Shown in pieces: positions 7,114 to 14,201 of a stretch of 14,201 nt of DNA (position 1 is its first letter; the number at the start of each line of letters is the position of its first letter). This DNA is from Deltaproteobacteria bacterium (lineage in GTDB: Bacteria > Desulfobacterota > Syntrophia > Syntrophales > UBA2210). The notes under the pieces are model-generated. The model was given only the letters and a program-made list of their open reading frames with translations. It was not told where the DNA came from and did no database searches. Made by a program: the position numbers and the translations under genes. The DNA is taken from positions 1 through 14,201 of the forward strand of contig JAFCZZ010000014.1 in the NCBI GenBank assembly GCA_019314085.1, read 5' to 3'.

Positions 7114-7578
7114 CTACAAAAGTTTAACGAGGTTGGCCATCTCAATGGCCGATATGGCGGCATCCCATCCCTTGTTTCCCAACTTGGTACCGGCCCTTTC
7201 TATGGCCTGTTCCAGTGTGTCGGATGTAATGATACCGAACGCAACCGGCGTTTCCGTCTCCAGTGTCACGAGCGCGATCCCTTTGGAGACCTCGGAGCTG
7301 ATATACTCAAAGTGCGGCGTGCTCCCCCGGATAACGACCCCCAGGCATATGACCGCGTCAAGGGTGCCACTCTTTGCGAGCTTCTTTGCCACGAGTGGTA
7401 TCTCAAAGGCACCGGGAACCCTCACAACAGTGATATCTTTTTCATCCGCCCCCGATCGTTTCAGGGCATCCACTGCCCCCTCTATGAGCTTCCCGCAGAT
7501 GAAATCATTAAACCGGCTGGCTACGATACCAAACTTCAGTCCCTTGGCAACGATCTTTCCCTCTATGATTTTCGGCAT
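7114..7578 (-). CDS. ribH: 6,7-dimethyl-8-ribityllumazine synthase
   Basis: This 154-residue enzyme joins 5-amino-6-ribitylamino-uracil with 3,4-dihydroxy-2-butanone 4-phosphate to make lumazine, the substrate of riboflavin synthase. Family signatures are [11 protein letters not shown] (17-27), [14 protein letters not shown] (53-66), [14 protein letters not shown] (79-92), [19 protein letters not shown] (112-130) and [14 protein letters not shown] (135-148). The histidine of PHFEYI and the RGST phosphate-binding loop are intact. The start at 7578 is preferred over the ATG at 7596: it gives the usual MPKIIEG N-terminus and has GGAG at 7587-7590, 8 bases upstream. The gene follows ribBA after 69 bases. 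Its length is standard for a subunit of the lumazine synthase capsid or pentamer. Confidence 0.97.
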   Translation of the reverse strand: MPKIIEGKIVAKGLKFGIVASRFNDFICGKLIEGAVDALKRSGADEKDITVVRVPGAFEIPLVAKKLAKSGTLDAVICLGVVIRGSTPHFEYISSEVSKGIALVTLETETPVAFGIITSDTLEQAIERAGTKLGNKGWDAAISAIEMANLVKLL

Positions 7579-7586
7579 AACACTGT

Positions 7587-7590
7587 CTCC
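7587..7590 (-). promoter_or_regulatory. Ribosome binding site that sets the ribH start
   Basis: The minus strand reads GGAG here, 8 bases before the ATG at 7578. The upstream in-frame ATG at 7596 has only a weak CGGAA before it and would place this GGAG inside the coding sequence, so the shorter start is chosen. Confidence 0.65.
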
Positions 7591-7647
7591 ACCCATTTCC
7601 GACGGCCTCGCACAGAAATCGACCGGATTCCTGCGAAACGGTCATTG

Positions 7648-8847
7648 CTATATTTCCAATAAGTGTCCCATCTTATCCTTCTTTGTCTTCAGATAGCGAA
7701 TGTTGCTCTCGTTCGGCTCGATCTCGACGGGAACTCTCTCCACCACCGTTACGCCGTATCCCTCTACACCAACGATCTTCTTGGGGTTGTTCGTCATCAG
7801 GCGCATCTTTTTGACCCCCAGATCAACAAGGATCTGCGCCCCGATACCATAATCCCTGAGGTCTTCCTTAAATCCCAGCTCAATATTCGCCTCGACGGTA
7901 TCCCTCCCCCGCTCCTGGAGGTCATAGGCCCGTATCTTGTTCGCCAGCCCGATCCCTCGCCCCTCCTGGTGCATATACACGATAACGCCCTTCCCCTCCT
8001 GACCCACCATTTCCATGGCCTTGTGGAGTTGATCACCGCAATCACAGCGCATCGACCCGAAAAGGTCGCCGGTTACGCACTCGGAATGCACCCGGACAAG
8101 CACCTCATCCTCGGGCTGTATATCACCCTTGACGAGGGCAATATGTTTCATATCGTCAACGTCGTTCTCATAGACGATGATCCTGAATTCTCCCCCGTAT
8201 TTGGTGGGGAGGTTCGCCTCGGCGATTCTTTTTATAAGGCGCTCATGCTGCATCCTGAAATCTATCAGATCGGCAACGGTGACAATCTTTATGCCGTGCT
8301 CTTTTGCGAACAGCTCGAGATCGGGCATCCTCGCCATGGTACCGTCTTCCTTCATGATCTCACAGATAACACCCGCGGGTTTCATATACGCCAACCTGGC
8401 CAGATCAACCGATCCCTCGGTCTGTCCCGTCCGAACCAGGACGCCCCCCTTGCGCGCCCGTATGGGAAAAACGTGCCCCGGACTAACCAGGTCGGCGGGC
8501 TTTGCATCGTCGGCAACCGCCGTCAGTATCGTCGTCGCCCTGTCCTTCGCGGAGATCCCGGTCGTCACTCCGACCCTTGCCTCGATCGAGATGGTAAAGG
8601 CCGTGCCGAATTGGGATTCGTTATTGGTGGTCATCAGGGGAAGATCCAGCCTGTCCGCGAGCTCGCCCGCCACGGAAAGGCATATCAGACCCCTGCCATG
8701 TTTTGCCATAAAATTGATGGCCTGCGGCGTAACGTGCTCCGCGGCCATACACAGGTCCCCTTCGTTCTCCCTGTCTTCATCATCAACCAGTATCACCATC
8801 TTGCCATTTTTTATGTCTTCCATGGCTTCTTGTATCGTGCTCAGCAT
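7648..8847 (-). CDS. ribBA: Bifunctional 3,4-dihydroxy-2-butanone 4-phosphate synthase / GTP cyclohydrolase II
   Basis: This 399-residue fusion supplies both branches of riboflavin synthesis. The N-terminal RibB domain (about 1-200) makes the four-carbon unit from ribulose 5-phosphate and shows VDDEDRENEGD (21-31) with its acidic metal ligands, SPGHVFP (122-128) and RTGQTEGSVDL (139-149). The C-terminal RibA domain (about 205-395) opens GTP and shows the zinc site C257-x10-C268-x-C270, MHQEGRGIGL (292-301) and GRDTVEANIELGF (314-326). All landmarks look intact, so both activities are expected. The ATG at 8847 has AAGGAG at 8852-8857. It lies 39 bases after ribE and 69 before ribH. No FMN riboswitch consensus is seen upstream. 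Confidence 0.97.
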   Translation of the reverse strand: MLSTIQEAMEDIKNGKMVILVDDEDRENEGDLCMAAEHVTPQAINFMAKHGRGLICLSVAGELADRLDLPLMTTNNESQFGTAFTISIEARVGVTTGISAKDRATTILTAVADDAKPADLVSPGHVFPIRARKGGVLVRTGQTEGSVDLARLAYMKPAGVICEIMKEDGTMARMPDLELFAKEHGIKIVTVADLIDFRMQHERLIKRIAEANLPTKYGGEFRIIVYENDVDDMKHIALVKGDIQPEDEVLVRVHSECVTGDLFGSMRCDCGDQLHKAMEMVGQEGKGVIVYMHQEGRGIGLANKIRAYDLQERGRDTVEANIELGFKEDLRDYGIGAQILVDLGVKKMRLMTNNPKKIVGVEGYGVTVVERVPVEIEPNESNIRYLKTKKDKMGHLLEI

Positions 8848-8886
8848 CCTGCTCCTTTTATCCTTATCTTTTTTTCTCTTACAGCG

Positions 8887-9522
8887 TTATTTTAGAAATC
8901 CATGCTTCGACAGAAAATCTTCATCGATTTCCTTGTCGGGATGGACGAATCGTTCGACATATTTTCCCAGTATGTCCGTCTCCACATTCACCCGATCGCC
9001 CGCCTTTTTAAGCCCAAGCGTCGTCTCCCGAGCGGTGTGGGGAATGATGTTAACATAAAATCTGTTTTTTTCATATTGGTTAACGGTAAGGCTGATACCG
9101 TCCAGGGTAATAGAGCCCTTCTGAACGATGTACCGGCCGGCCTCTTTTTCTACCTCCACACCGAATATGATGGAATTCGACCGTTCCTTCCTTTCGCGGA
9201 TATCTCCGACACAATCGACATGCCCGAGAACAAAATGTCCGCCCATCGGTGTATTCAATGTAAGAGCCTTTTCTAGATTGACCCTGTCACCTGCCCTCAG
9301 CTCCTTCAAGGTTGTCTTTGCCAGGGTCTCCGCCGAGACATCGGCGGAGAAGCCGTTCTTCGCAACGGTGACAACGGTCAGGCAGGCGCCGCTCACCGCG
9401 ATACTGTCGCCTACCCTGACATTATCAAGGGCCATCGAGGTACCGATGGAAAGGAGGGCATCCTCTCCCCTTCTGGCTATATCCTTAACAGTGCCCGCGT
9501 TTTCCACAATGCCGGTAAACAT
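8887..9522 (-). CDS. ribE: Riboflavin synthase, alpha subunit type
   Basis: This 211-residue enzyme dismutates two lumazine molecules into riboflavin and the pathway pyrimidine precursor. It has the duplicated lumazine-binding layout: an N-half beginning with the diagnostic MFTGIVE (1-7) and containing SGACLTVV (44-51), and a C-half with GGHFVLGHVD (94-103), KGSITLDGISLTVN (134-147) and IIPHTARETTLG (159-170). Its length is typical. The ATG at 9522 shares one base with the nrdR stop (TGATG), which points to coupled translation. The C-terminal tail after residue 190 is charged and not strongly conserved, as usual. The gene carries no riboswitch of its own. Confidence 0.97.
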   Translation of the reverse strand: MFTGIVENAGTVKDIARRGEDALLSIGTSMALDNVRVGDSIAVSGACLTVVTVAKNGFSADVSAETLAKTTLKELRAGDRVNLEKALTLNTPMGGHFVLGHVDCVGDIRERKERSNSIIFGVEVEKEAGRYIVQKGSITLDGISLTVNQYEKNRFYVNIIPHTARETTLGLKKAGDRVNVETDILGKYVERFVHPDKEIDEDFLSKHGFLK

Positions 9523-9980
9523 CAGTTGTCCTTTTCAAGAAACCCCTTCAGTTCGTCCATGAATTCATTCACATCACGAAACTCCCTGTACACAGAGGCG
9601 AACCTGACGTAGGCAACTGCGTCAAGGGCGTGAAGTTGCTCCATGATCTTTTCGCCAATAACGTTGGTGGGTATCTCCTTCATCTGGAGATCCTGACACT
9701 CCTGCTCGATTCGGTCAACTGCATCCTCTATGGTTTCCATGCCGATCGGGCGTTTCTCACAGGCCTTTTTTATCCCTGAGAAGATCTTGGTCCTGTCAAA
9801 GGTCTCTCTCCTGCCATCCTTCTTCACAACGACGGGAAGAACATCCTCGACGTACTCGTAGGTGGTAAACCGCTTCTTGCAGTTGAGACACTCCCGCCGC
9901 CGTCGTATCGCGGTGCCGTCTTTGCTTATCCGTGAATCGATAACCTTGTTTTCTCCGTTGGAACAGAAAGGACAGTTCAT
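9522..9980 (-). CDS. nrdR: Transcriptional repressor NrdR
   Basis: This 152-residue regulator represses ribonucleotide reductase genes by sensing ATP/dATP and binding paired NrdR boxes. The N-terminal zinc ribbon has four cysteines (C3, C6, C31, C34) with MNCPFC at the very start and [16 protein letters not shown] (27-42). An ATP-cone follows from about 49 to 139, with [17 protein letters not shown] (50-66) and [13 protein letters not shown] (121-133). Length and motifs are normal for the family. Its start overlaps the dCMP deaminase stop by four bases and its stop overlaps ribE by one. Pairing a dNTP-sensing repressor with a dCMP deaminase fits a common role in dNTP balance. No NrdR box pair was recognised in this window. 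Confidence 0.97.
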   Translation of the reverse strand: MNCPFCSNGENKVIDSRISKDGTAIRRRRECLNCKKRFTTYEYVEDVLPVVVKKDGRRETFDRTKIFSGIKKACEKRPIGMETIEDAVDRIEQECQDLQMKEIPTNVIGEKIMEQLHALDAVAYVRFASVYREFRDVNEFMDELKGFLEKDN

Positions 9981-10435
9981 AGCTTTCTCCCCTCTATGCC
10001 CGCTTCCCTGAGCATCTCCTCGGCAAGTTCATCCCGGTAGTCTTCTCTGTAAACAAAAGAGACTATCCCTGAATTTATGATCATCTTGGAACAGATGATG
10101 CAGGGGTGATTGGTACAGTAGATCGTCGAACCCTTCGTGCTCACACCGTAAAGGGCGGCCTGGATGATGGCATTCTGCTCAGCGTGCAGCCCCCTGCACA
10201 GTTCATGACGCTCACCCGATGGGACTCCTAGCTTATCCCGCAGACACCCCACCTCCGAGCAGTGTGTTATCCCTGTAGGCGGTCCGTTATAACCCGTTGC
10301 CAGTATCCGCTTGTCTCTGACCAGGATGGCACCGACCTTGCGCCTCAGGCAGGTGGAACGCCTCGACACAAGCTCGACAATATCCATGAAATATTGATCC
10401 CAAGAGGGACGATCGATCTGCATTTCAGGTTTCAT
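9977..10435 (-). CDS. dCMP deaminase (ComEB-type cytidine/deoxycytidylate deaminase family)
   Basis: This 152-residue enzyme is expected to convert dCMP to dUMP, feeding thymidylate synthesis. The catalytic zinc motif is complete: H84-A85-E86 (LHAEQNAI) with the proton-shuttling glutamate, and P111-C112-x2-C115 (HPCIICSKM). An N-terminal substrate segment GYNGPPTG (48-55) and the C59-CSEVGC-rich stretch around 59-80, with HCSEVGC and HELC, match bacterial dCMP deaminases, which often carry a second structural zinc. It lacks the C-terminal reductase domain of RibD, so it does not replace ribD. The ATG at 10435 is used; an ATG at 10423 is also possible and would shorten the protein by four residues. 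Its stop overlaps the nrdR start. Confidence 0.93.
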   Translation of the reverse strand: MKPEMQIDRPSWDQYFMDIVELVSRRSTCLRRKVGAILVRDKRILATGYNGPPTGITHCSEVGCLRDKLGVPSGERHELCRGLHAEQNAIIQAALYGVSTKGSTIYCTNHPCIICSKMIINSGIVSFVYREDYRDELAEEMLREAGIEGRKL

Positions 10436-10520
10436 CCTCTGCGCTTTCCTCTGCTACTACCATCTTTTCGCAACAGATACAAAGCTCTGGTTTTAAAAAG
10501 ATCAGCGGCTCACCGTATCG
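10436..10520. other. Spacer between glyA and dCMP deaminase
   Basis: This 85-base gap breaks an otherwise overlapping series. After the glyA stop the minus strand has a small CGG-TGAG-CCG stem followed by CTGATC and five T residues, too weak to call a terminator. No -35/-10 pair at proper spacing is seen. Confidence 0.5.
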
Positions 10521-11777
10521 TTAGATACGCTCCTCTATCCGATCCCGGTACAGGGGAAAGCCTTCGCACAGGGCGGCAACCTCTCCCTTCACTTTACTGA
10601 TACGATCTTCACTTCCGACATCACCTATGATGGAGGTAATGAGACGGGCTATCGTCCTCATCTCCTCTTCCTTCATCCCCCGTGTCGTGAGGGCGGGTGT
10701 CCCGAGCCGTATACCGCTGGTGACCATCGGTCCCTGTGTGTCAAAGGGTATTCCGTTTTTATTTGTGGTGATGCCTGCCTTGTCAAGCGCCGCCTCGACG
10801 TCTCTTCCGGTGACGCCCTTGTCGGTCAAGTCAATCAGGATAAGGTGGTTATCGGTGCCTCCCGAGACGAGACGGAGACCTCCCTCCGTCAGTGCCTCAG
10901 CCAGGGCCTTGGCGTTCTTCAGGATCTGGAGCTGATACTCCTTGAATGACGGTTCGAGCGCCTCCTTGAATGCCACCGCCTTGGCCGCGATGACGTGCAT
11001 CAGCGGTCCCCCCTGGCTGCCGGGGAATATACGGCTGTCCACTACCTTGGCAAAGGCTTCCTTACACATGATCATGCCGCCTCTCGGGCCGCGGAGCGTC
11101 TTGTGGGTCGTCGTTGTGACAAACTCGCATACCGGAACGGGTGAGGGGTGCAGACCGACGGCGACAAGACCGGCTATGTGGGCGATGTCCGCCATGATAA
11201 CCGCTCCCACCTGGTCCGCTATCCGGCGAAAGGCCTCAAAGTCGATTGTCCGTGGATAGGCACTCGCACCGACGACAATAATCTTCGGTTTATGGCGTTT
11301 GGCCTGGTCCTCGACTTCGTTGAAATCGATGGTCTCCGTTTCTCTGTCCACACCGTATGAAACGACATTGTAGAGCCTTCCCGAAAAGTTGACCGGGCTT
11401 CCGTGTGTCAAGTGTCCGCCGTGGGAGAGATTCATTCCCAGGATGGTATCACCGGGCTGGATGGCTGCGAAATAGACCCCCATATTCGCCTGGCTTCCGG
11501 AGTGTGGCTGGACATTGATATGATCGGCGCCGAACAGCTTTTTTGCGCGCTCTCGGGCAAGATCCTCCGCGACGTCGACGAATTCGCATCCCCCGTAATA
11601 TCTCTTTCCCGGATACCCTTCCGCGTATTTATTTGTCATAACAGAGCCCTGGGCTTCGAGCACCGCCTCGCTCACGAAGTTCTCCGAGGCAATCAGTTCG
11701 AGCTTGCCGGCCTGCCGTTTTGTTTCATCGAGTATGACCCGGGCAATCTCCGGGTCCGTCTTCCCTAATATGGACAT
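10521..11777 (-). CDS. glyA: Serine hydroxymethyltransferase
   Basis: This 418-residue PLP enzyme interconverts serine and glycine with transfer of the hydroxymethyl carbon to tetrahydrofolate, the main source of one-carbon units for thymidylate and purines. Visible landmarks are [10 protein letters not shown] (27-36), [15 protein letters not shown] (51-65), the PLP aspartate and nearby histidine in ADIAHIAGL (196-204), and [14 protein letters not shown] (221-234), where K226 is the Schiff-base lysine. Length is standard. The ATG at 11777 overlaps the rpiB stop by one base (TAATG), with a GGAGGA-type ribosome binding site inside the end of rpiB. It is followed by an 85-base gap before the dCMP deaminase, the longest break in the upstream block. 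Confidence 0.98.
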   Translation of the reverse strand: MSILGKTDPEIARVILDETKRQAGKLELIASENFVSEAVLEAQGSVMTNKYAEGYPGKRYYGGCEFVDVAEDLARERAKKLFGADHINVQPHSGSQANMGVYFAAIQPGDTILGMNLSHGGHLTHGSPVNFSGRLYNVVSYGVDRETETIDFNEVEDQAKRHKPKIIVVGASAYPRTIDFEAFRRIADQVGAVIMADIAHIAGLVAVGLHPSPVPVCEFVTTTTHKTLRGPRGGMIMCKEAFAKVVDSRIFPGSQGGPLMHVIAAKAVAFKEALEPSFKEYQLQILKNAKALAEALTEGGLRLVSGGTDNHLILIDLTDKGVTGRDVEAALDKAGITTNKNGIPFDTQGPMVTSGIRLGTPALTTRGMKEEEMRTIARLITSIIGDVGSEDRISKVKGEVAALCEGFPLYRDRIEERI

Positions 11778-12211
11778 TACCTGCTTTCCTCCTCAATCTT
11801 CCGTATCTTGTCGAGCCGCCGTGCGTGTCGTCCACCTTCAAACGGGGTATCAAGCCATACCGTGACGATAGCCACAGCTGTTTCCGGGTCTGTGCGCCTC
11901 CCGGCAAGGACGAGTACATTGGCATCGTTATGCATCCTGCTCAGGCGGGCTGTATCCGTGTCCGTACAGAGAGCGGCCCTGATCCCGGGAACCTTGTTCG
12001 CAACGATCGACATCCCCACGCCGGAGCCACAGATCAGGATTCCCCTCTCATACCCCCCTGAGGAGACCGCGCGGGCCACCCGGGCCCCGAAATCGGGATA
12101 GTCCACGGATTCTCCGCTGTCGGTGCCGATGTCAATCATTTCGCGAAAAGCCTCTTTGAGCGCCTCCTTTAAATCAAAGCCTGCGTGGTCGGAACCGATA
12201 ATAATCTTCAC
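11777..12211 (-). CDS. rpiB: Ribose 5-phosphate isomerase B
   Basis: This 144-residue isomerase interconverts ribulose 5-phosphate and ribose 5-phosphate, linking the pentose phosphate pathway to nucleotide synthesis (and, through ribulose 5-phosphate, to the RibB reaction encoded nearby). Motifs are [14 protein letters not shown] (3-16), [14 protein letters not shown] (60-73) with the catalytic-type cysteine C61, and [15 protein letters not shown] (91-105) with the active-site histidine H94. I chose the GTG at 12211, giving the family's usual [11 protein letters not shown] start with AAGG a few bases upstream. The frame also opens at a TTG at 12226, which would add five residues and overlap the fabF stop. 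The related LacA/LacB galactose-6-phosphate isomerases share the fold, but the cysteine and the neighbours favour RpiB. Confidence 0.94.
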   Translation of the reverse strand: MKIIIGSDHAGFDLKEALKEAFREMIDIGTDSGESVDYPDFGARVARAVSSGGYERGILICGSGVGMSIVANKVPGIRAALCTDTDTARLSRMHNDANVLVLAGRRTDPETAVAIVTVWLDTPFEGGRHARRLDKIRKIEEESR

Positions 12212-12222
12212 GATGACCTTTT

Positions 12223-13470
12223 TCAACCCTCAAATTTTTTAAATACCACAACCGAATTGACACCGCCAAACCCGAAGGTGTTCGACATGGCGGCCCTGAT
12301 CTCTTTGCGCTGTGCCTTATGAGGCGTATAGTTCAGATCGCACTGCGGATCGGGATTGTCCAGATTTATCGTCGGAGGAACTATCCCTTCATGGATGGCC
12401 TTGGCGGAAAAAATGGCCTCGACCCCCCCTGCGGCGCCCAGCATATGGCCTGTCATGGATTTTGTCGAACTGACGGCAACCTCCCGGCTGTGGTCACCGA
12501 AGACCGCCTTGATTGCCTCTGTTTCATACGTATCGTTAAGGGGTGTTGATGTGCCATGCGCGTTTATGTAATCGATGTCCGTGGGCCCCATATCCGCATC
12601 CTGCAGGGCGAGCCGCATGCATCGGGCAGCCCCGGCATGCCCCGGGGGTGGCGCCGCCATGTGGAACGCGTCGCTCGTCGATCCGGTCCCCACGATCTCG
12701 GCATATATCCGGGCACCCCTTTCAAGGGCACAGGACAACTCCTCCAGGATTATGACGCCGGACCCCTCACCGATAATAAATCCGTCTCTGTCCTTGTCAA
12801 AGGGTCTACTCGCCCGCTGAGGCTCATCGTTTCTGGTTGATATCGCCCTCATGGCACCGAATGCCGCTACAGCAAGGGGAGCGACGGCCGCCTCCGTGCC
12901 GCCCGCTATCATGGCGTCCGCGTATCCCCAGGCTATGGTCCTGAAGGCGTCGCTGATGGCGCTGTTCCCCGCGGCACACGCCGTCACGGTACAGTTGATG
13001 GGACCCTTGGCGCCCAATCGTATAGATACCTGTCCCGAGGCCAGATTAGCCAGCACCGCCGGAACGGTGAAGGGAGAAACTTTTCCCGGCCCCAGGGTGC
13101 GCAGTCTCTCCTCTTCCTTCTCGATGGTGGCCAGTCCCCCTATCGCGGAGCCCAGTATAACCCCGACCCGCTCGGAATTTCCGTCCTCTATCACCAGACC
13201 GGAATCGTGCAGGGCCATCTCCGAGGCGGCAAGGGCATAGATGATAAAATCATCCAGTCTGCGGCGTTCCTTGGCATCGACAAAGACCAGGGGATCAAAC
13301 CCCTTGACCTCCCCCGCTATCCTCGTCTTGAACCCGGCGGCGTCGAACCGGGTGATCTCTGTGATACCGGACTTTCCGGAACAGATCCCCGCCCAGGTGT
13401 CTTCCAGGCAACTGCCCAGAGGACTTACAACGCCGAGTCCCGTTATGACAACCCTTCGTTTCGACGTCAT
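12223..13470 (-). CDS. fabF: 3-oxoacyl-[acyl-carrier-protein] synthase II
   Basis: This 415-residue condensing enzyme extends acyl-ACP with malonyl-ACP in type II fatty acid synthesis. The catalytic triad of the family is present: C165 in TACAAGNS, H305 in NAHGTSTPLND, and H342 in KSMTGHMLGAAGG, with the supporting lysine K337. The N-terminus RRVVITGLGVVSPLG (5-19) and the C-terminal NTFGFGGVNS (398-407) are typical. It starts 2 bases after the acpP stop; the nearest AAGGA (13486-13490) is 15 bases away, so translation probably depends on coupling to acpP. Type I (FabB) is less likely given the position next to acpP and the motif pattern. Complete, with no visible defect. Confidence 0.97.
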   Translation of the reverse strand: MTSKRRVVITGLGVVSPLGSCLEDTWAGICSGKSGITEITRFDAAGFKTRIAGEVKGFDPLVFVDAKERRRLDDFIIYALAASEMALHDSGLVIEDGNSERVGVILGSAIGGLATIEKEEERLRTLGPGKVSPFTVPAVLANLASGQVSIRLGAKGPINCTVTACAAGNSAISDAFRTIAWGYADAMIAGGTEAAVAPLAVAAFGAMRAISTRNDEPQRASRPFDKDRDGFIIGEGSGVIILEELSCALERGARIYAEIVGTGSTSDAFHMAAPPPGHAGAARCMRLALQDADMGPTDIDYINAHGTSTPLNDTYETEAIKAVFGDHSREVAVSSTKSMTGHMLGAAGGVEAIFSAKAIHEGIVPPTINLDNPDPQCDLNYTPHKAQRKEIRAAMSNTFGFGGVNSVVVFKKFEG

Positions 13471-13472
13471 GA

Positions 13473-13712
13473 CTACGACATTCTTTCCTTTATATACCCG
13501 GTGATATCCCCGACGGTCCGTATCTTTGCCAGATCGTCATCCGATACCTCCAGACCGAAGTGGTCTTCCATCGCCATAATCAGTTCCACTATGTCAAGGG
13601 AGTCGGCCCCGAGATCATCTATAAACGCGGCTTCGGGAACACATTCCCCCTCTGTTATATCCAACTGTTCAATGATAATTTCCTTTACCTTTTCCTCAAT
13701 CTTAACGGTCAT
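13473..13712 (-). CDS. acpP: Acyl carrier protein
   Basis: This 79-residue acidic protein carries fatty acyl chains on a phosphopantetheine arm. The attachment site S38 lies in the signature [18 protein letters not shown] (32-49), and the helical acidic composition and length match AcpP. The ribosome binding site is very strong: the minus strand reads AAGGAGGAG over 13718-13726, 5 bases before the ATG, as expected for an abundant protein. It lies between fabG (39-base gap) and fabF (2-base gap), the common fabG-acpP-fabF order. Confidence 0.98.
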   Translation of the reverse strand: MTVKIEEKVKEIIIEQLDITEGECVPEAAFIDDLGADSLDIVELIMAMEDHFGLEVSDDDLAKIRTVGDITGYIKERMS

Positions 13713-13717
13713 GCAAA

Positions 13718-13726
13718 CTCCTCCTT
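13718..13726 (-). promoter_or_regulatory. Strong ribosome binding site of acpP
   Basis: The minus strand reads AAGGAGGAG, a near-complete complement of the 16S rRNA tail, 5 bases before the acpP ATG at 13712. It is the strongest such site in the window and fits high ACP output. Confidence 0.7.
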
Positions 13727-13751
13727 CGCGTATCTCAGATTTCAGACTGCG

Positions 13752-14201
13752 TTACATGTACAGTCCGCCATTGACGTGTATCACCTGTCCCGTGATGTAA
13801 TCGGCCTTCCCGGAAACCAGGAATCCCACGACACCGGCGACATCGTCCGGCATACCCGCCCTTCCCAGCGGTATCTGGTCCAGTGCCTCCCCCCTGCTCT
13901 TCTCCTCCATCGAGCCGGTCATATCGGTCTCAATGAATCCCGGCGCAACGGCGTTGACACAAATATTTCTTGATCCCAGCTCACGTGCCAGGGACTTTGT
14001 GAGTCCTATAATCCCCGCCTTTGATGCGGAGTAACACACCTGACCGGCGTTTCCGGACAGGGCTACCACGGATGTCATATTAACGATCCGTCCCCACCTC
14101 TGTTTCATCATATATCGGGCGGCGGCCCGGCAGCAATTGAACGCCCCGGTAAGATTGACAGCCACGACACTGCGCCACGCCTCGGGTTTCGTCCTGACAA
14201 C
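13752..14201 (-). CDS. fabG: 3-oxoacyl-[acyl-carrier-protein] reductase (partial, N-terminus missing)
   Basis: The frame is open to the right edge, so about 149 C-terminal residues are present and the N-terminal TGxxxGIG nucleotide-binding motif lies outside the window. The enzyme is a short-chain dehydrogenase that reduces 3-ketoacyl-ACP with NADPH. The visible part has the structural asparagine in VAVNLTGAFNC, the catalytic serine in IVNMTSVVALSGN, and the YSASKAG catalytic Tyr-Lys pair. NAVAPGFIETDMT and the closing YITGQVIHVNGG are standard FabG features. A GTG at 14165 within the domain is not a real start, because the conserved sequence continues upstream of it. The context before acpP and fabF supports FabG over other short-chain dehydrogenases. 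Confidence 0.95.
   Translation of the reverse strand, partial: VVRTKPEAWRSVVAVNLTGAFNCCRAAARYMMKQRWGRIVNMTSVVALSGNAGQVCYSASKAGIIGLTKSLARELGSRNICVNAVAPGFIETDMTGSMEEKSRGEALDQIPLGRAGMPDDVAGVVGFLVSGKADYITGQVIHVNGGLYM

Noticed and set aside
8848..8886. FMN riboswitch before ribBA or ribE
   Set aside because: The spacer is only 39 bases and ribE overlaps nrdR, leaving no room for an RFN element; no AGGGGCAGGGTG-type consensus was seen.
7663..8895. A 410-codon open frame on the plus strand
   Set aside because: It is fully antisense to ribBA, whose motifs and ribosome binding site are convincing; long antisense frames are common in GC-rich coding DNA.
9977..10435. Deaminase half of RibD
   Set aside because: The N-terminal GYNGPPTG segment, the additional cysteine/histidine pattern and the lack of a reductase domain fit dCMP deaminase.
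10470..10515. Terminator after glyA
   Set aside because: There is a five-T run, but the stem before it has only three pairs.

Overview
The window reads as one piece of chromosome from an anaerobic bacterium, most likely of the deltaproteobacterial/Desulfobacterota type. All supported genes lie on the minus strand, so the transcription order runs from high to low coordinates. Two things suggest the organism: the order fabG-acpP-fabF-rpiB-glyA-dCMP deaminase-nrdR-ribE-ribBA-ribH-nusB, which from general knowledge is a familiar deltaproteobacterial arrangement, and a set of oxygen-sensitive 2-hydroxyacyl-CoA dehydratase/benzoyl-CoA reductase type genes. No database search was possible, so the taxon is an inference.

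Region 1 (14201 to about 10521, minus strand) begins inside fabG, followed by acpP and fabF (type II fatty acid synthesis), then rpiB (pentose phosphate isomerase) and glyA (serine/glycine and one-carbon metabolism). Region 2 (10435 to 7114) holds a dCMP deaminase, the ribonucleotide reductase repressor nrdR and three riboflavin genes: ribE, ribBA and ribH. ribD, needed for the same pathway and often found between nrdR and ribE, is not in the window. Many junctions overlap by 1-4 bases or are only a few bases apart, so translational coupling and one or a few long transcripts are likely.

Region 3 (7113 to 3137) starts with a 171-base spacer rich in inverted repeats (REP-like hairpins). It continues with nusB, a stand-alone N-terminal domain of the M17 (leucyl aminopeptidase) family without the catalytic domain, then trkA and trkH, the regulatory and membrane subunits of a K+ uptake system. 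These four genes are separated by 7 and 2 bases and a 4-base overlap.

Region 4 (3136 to 1) begins with a 248-base spacer in which I see no convincing promoter or terminator. It is followed by a second gene set: a BcrC/HgdB-like subunit, a BcrB/HgdA-like subunit, and the start of a BadF/HgdC-type ATPase activator that runs off the left edge. Together these would form a two-subunit iron-sulfur dehydratase or reductase and its ATP-driven electron-donating activator. The substrate cannot be read from the sequence.

There are no tRNA or rRNA genes, CRISPR arrays, insertion sequences or obvious phage genes, and no gene-free stretch exceeds 300 bases. Most of the window is ordinary core metabolism. 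The less usual parts are the M17-N protein tied to trkAH, the missing ribD, the hairpin-rich spacer before nusB and the dehydratase set of unknown substrate.
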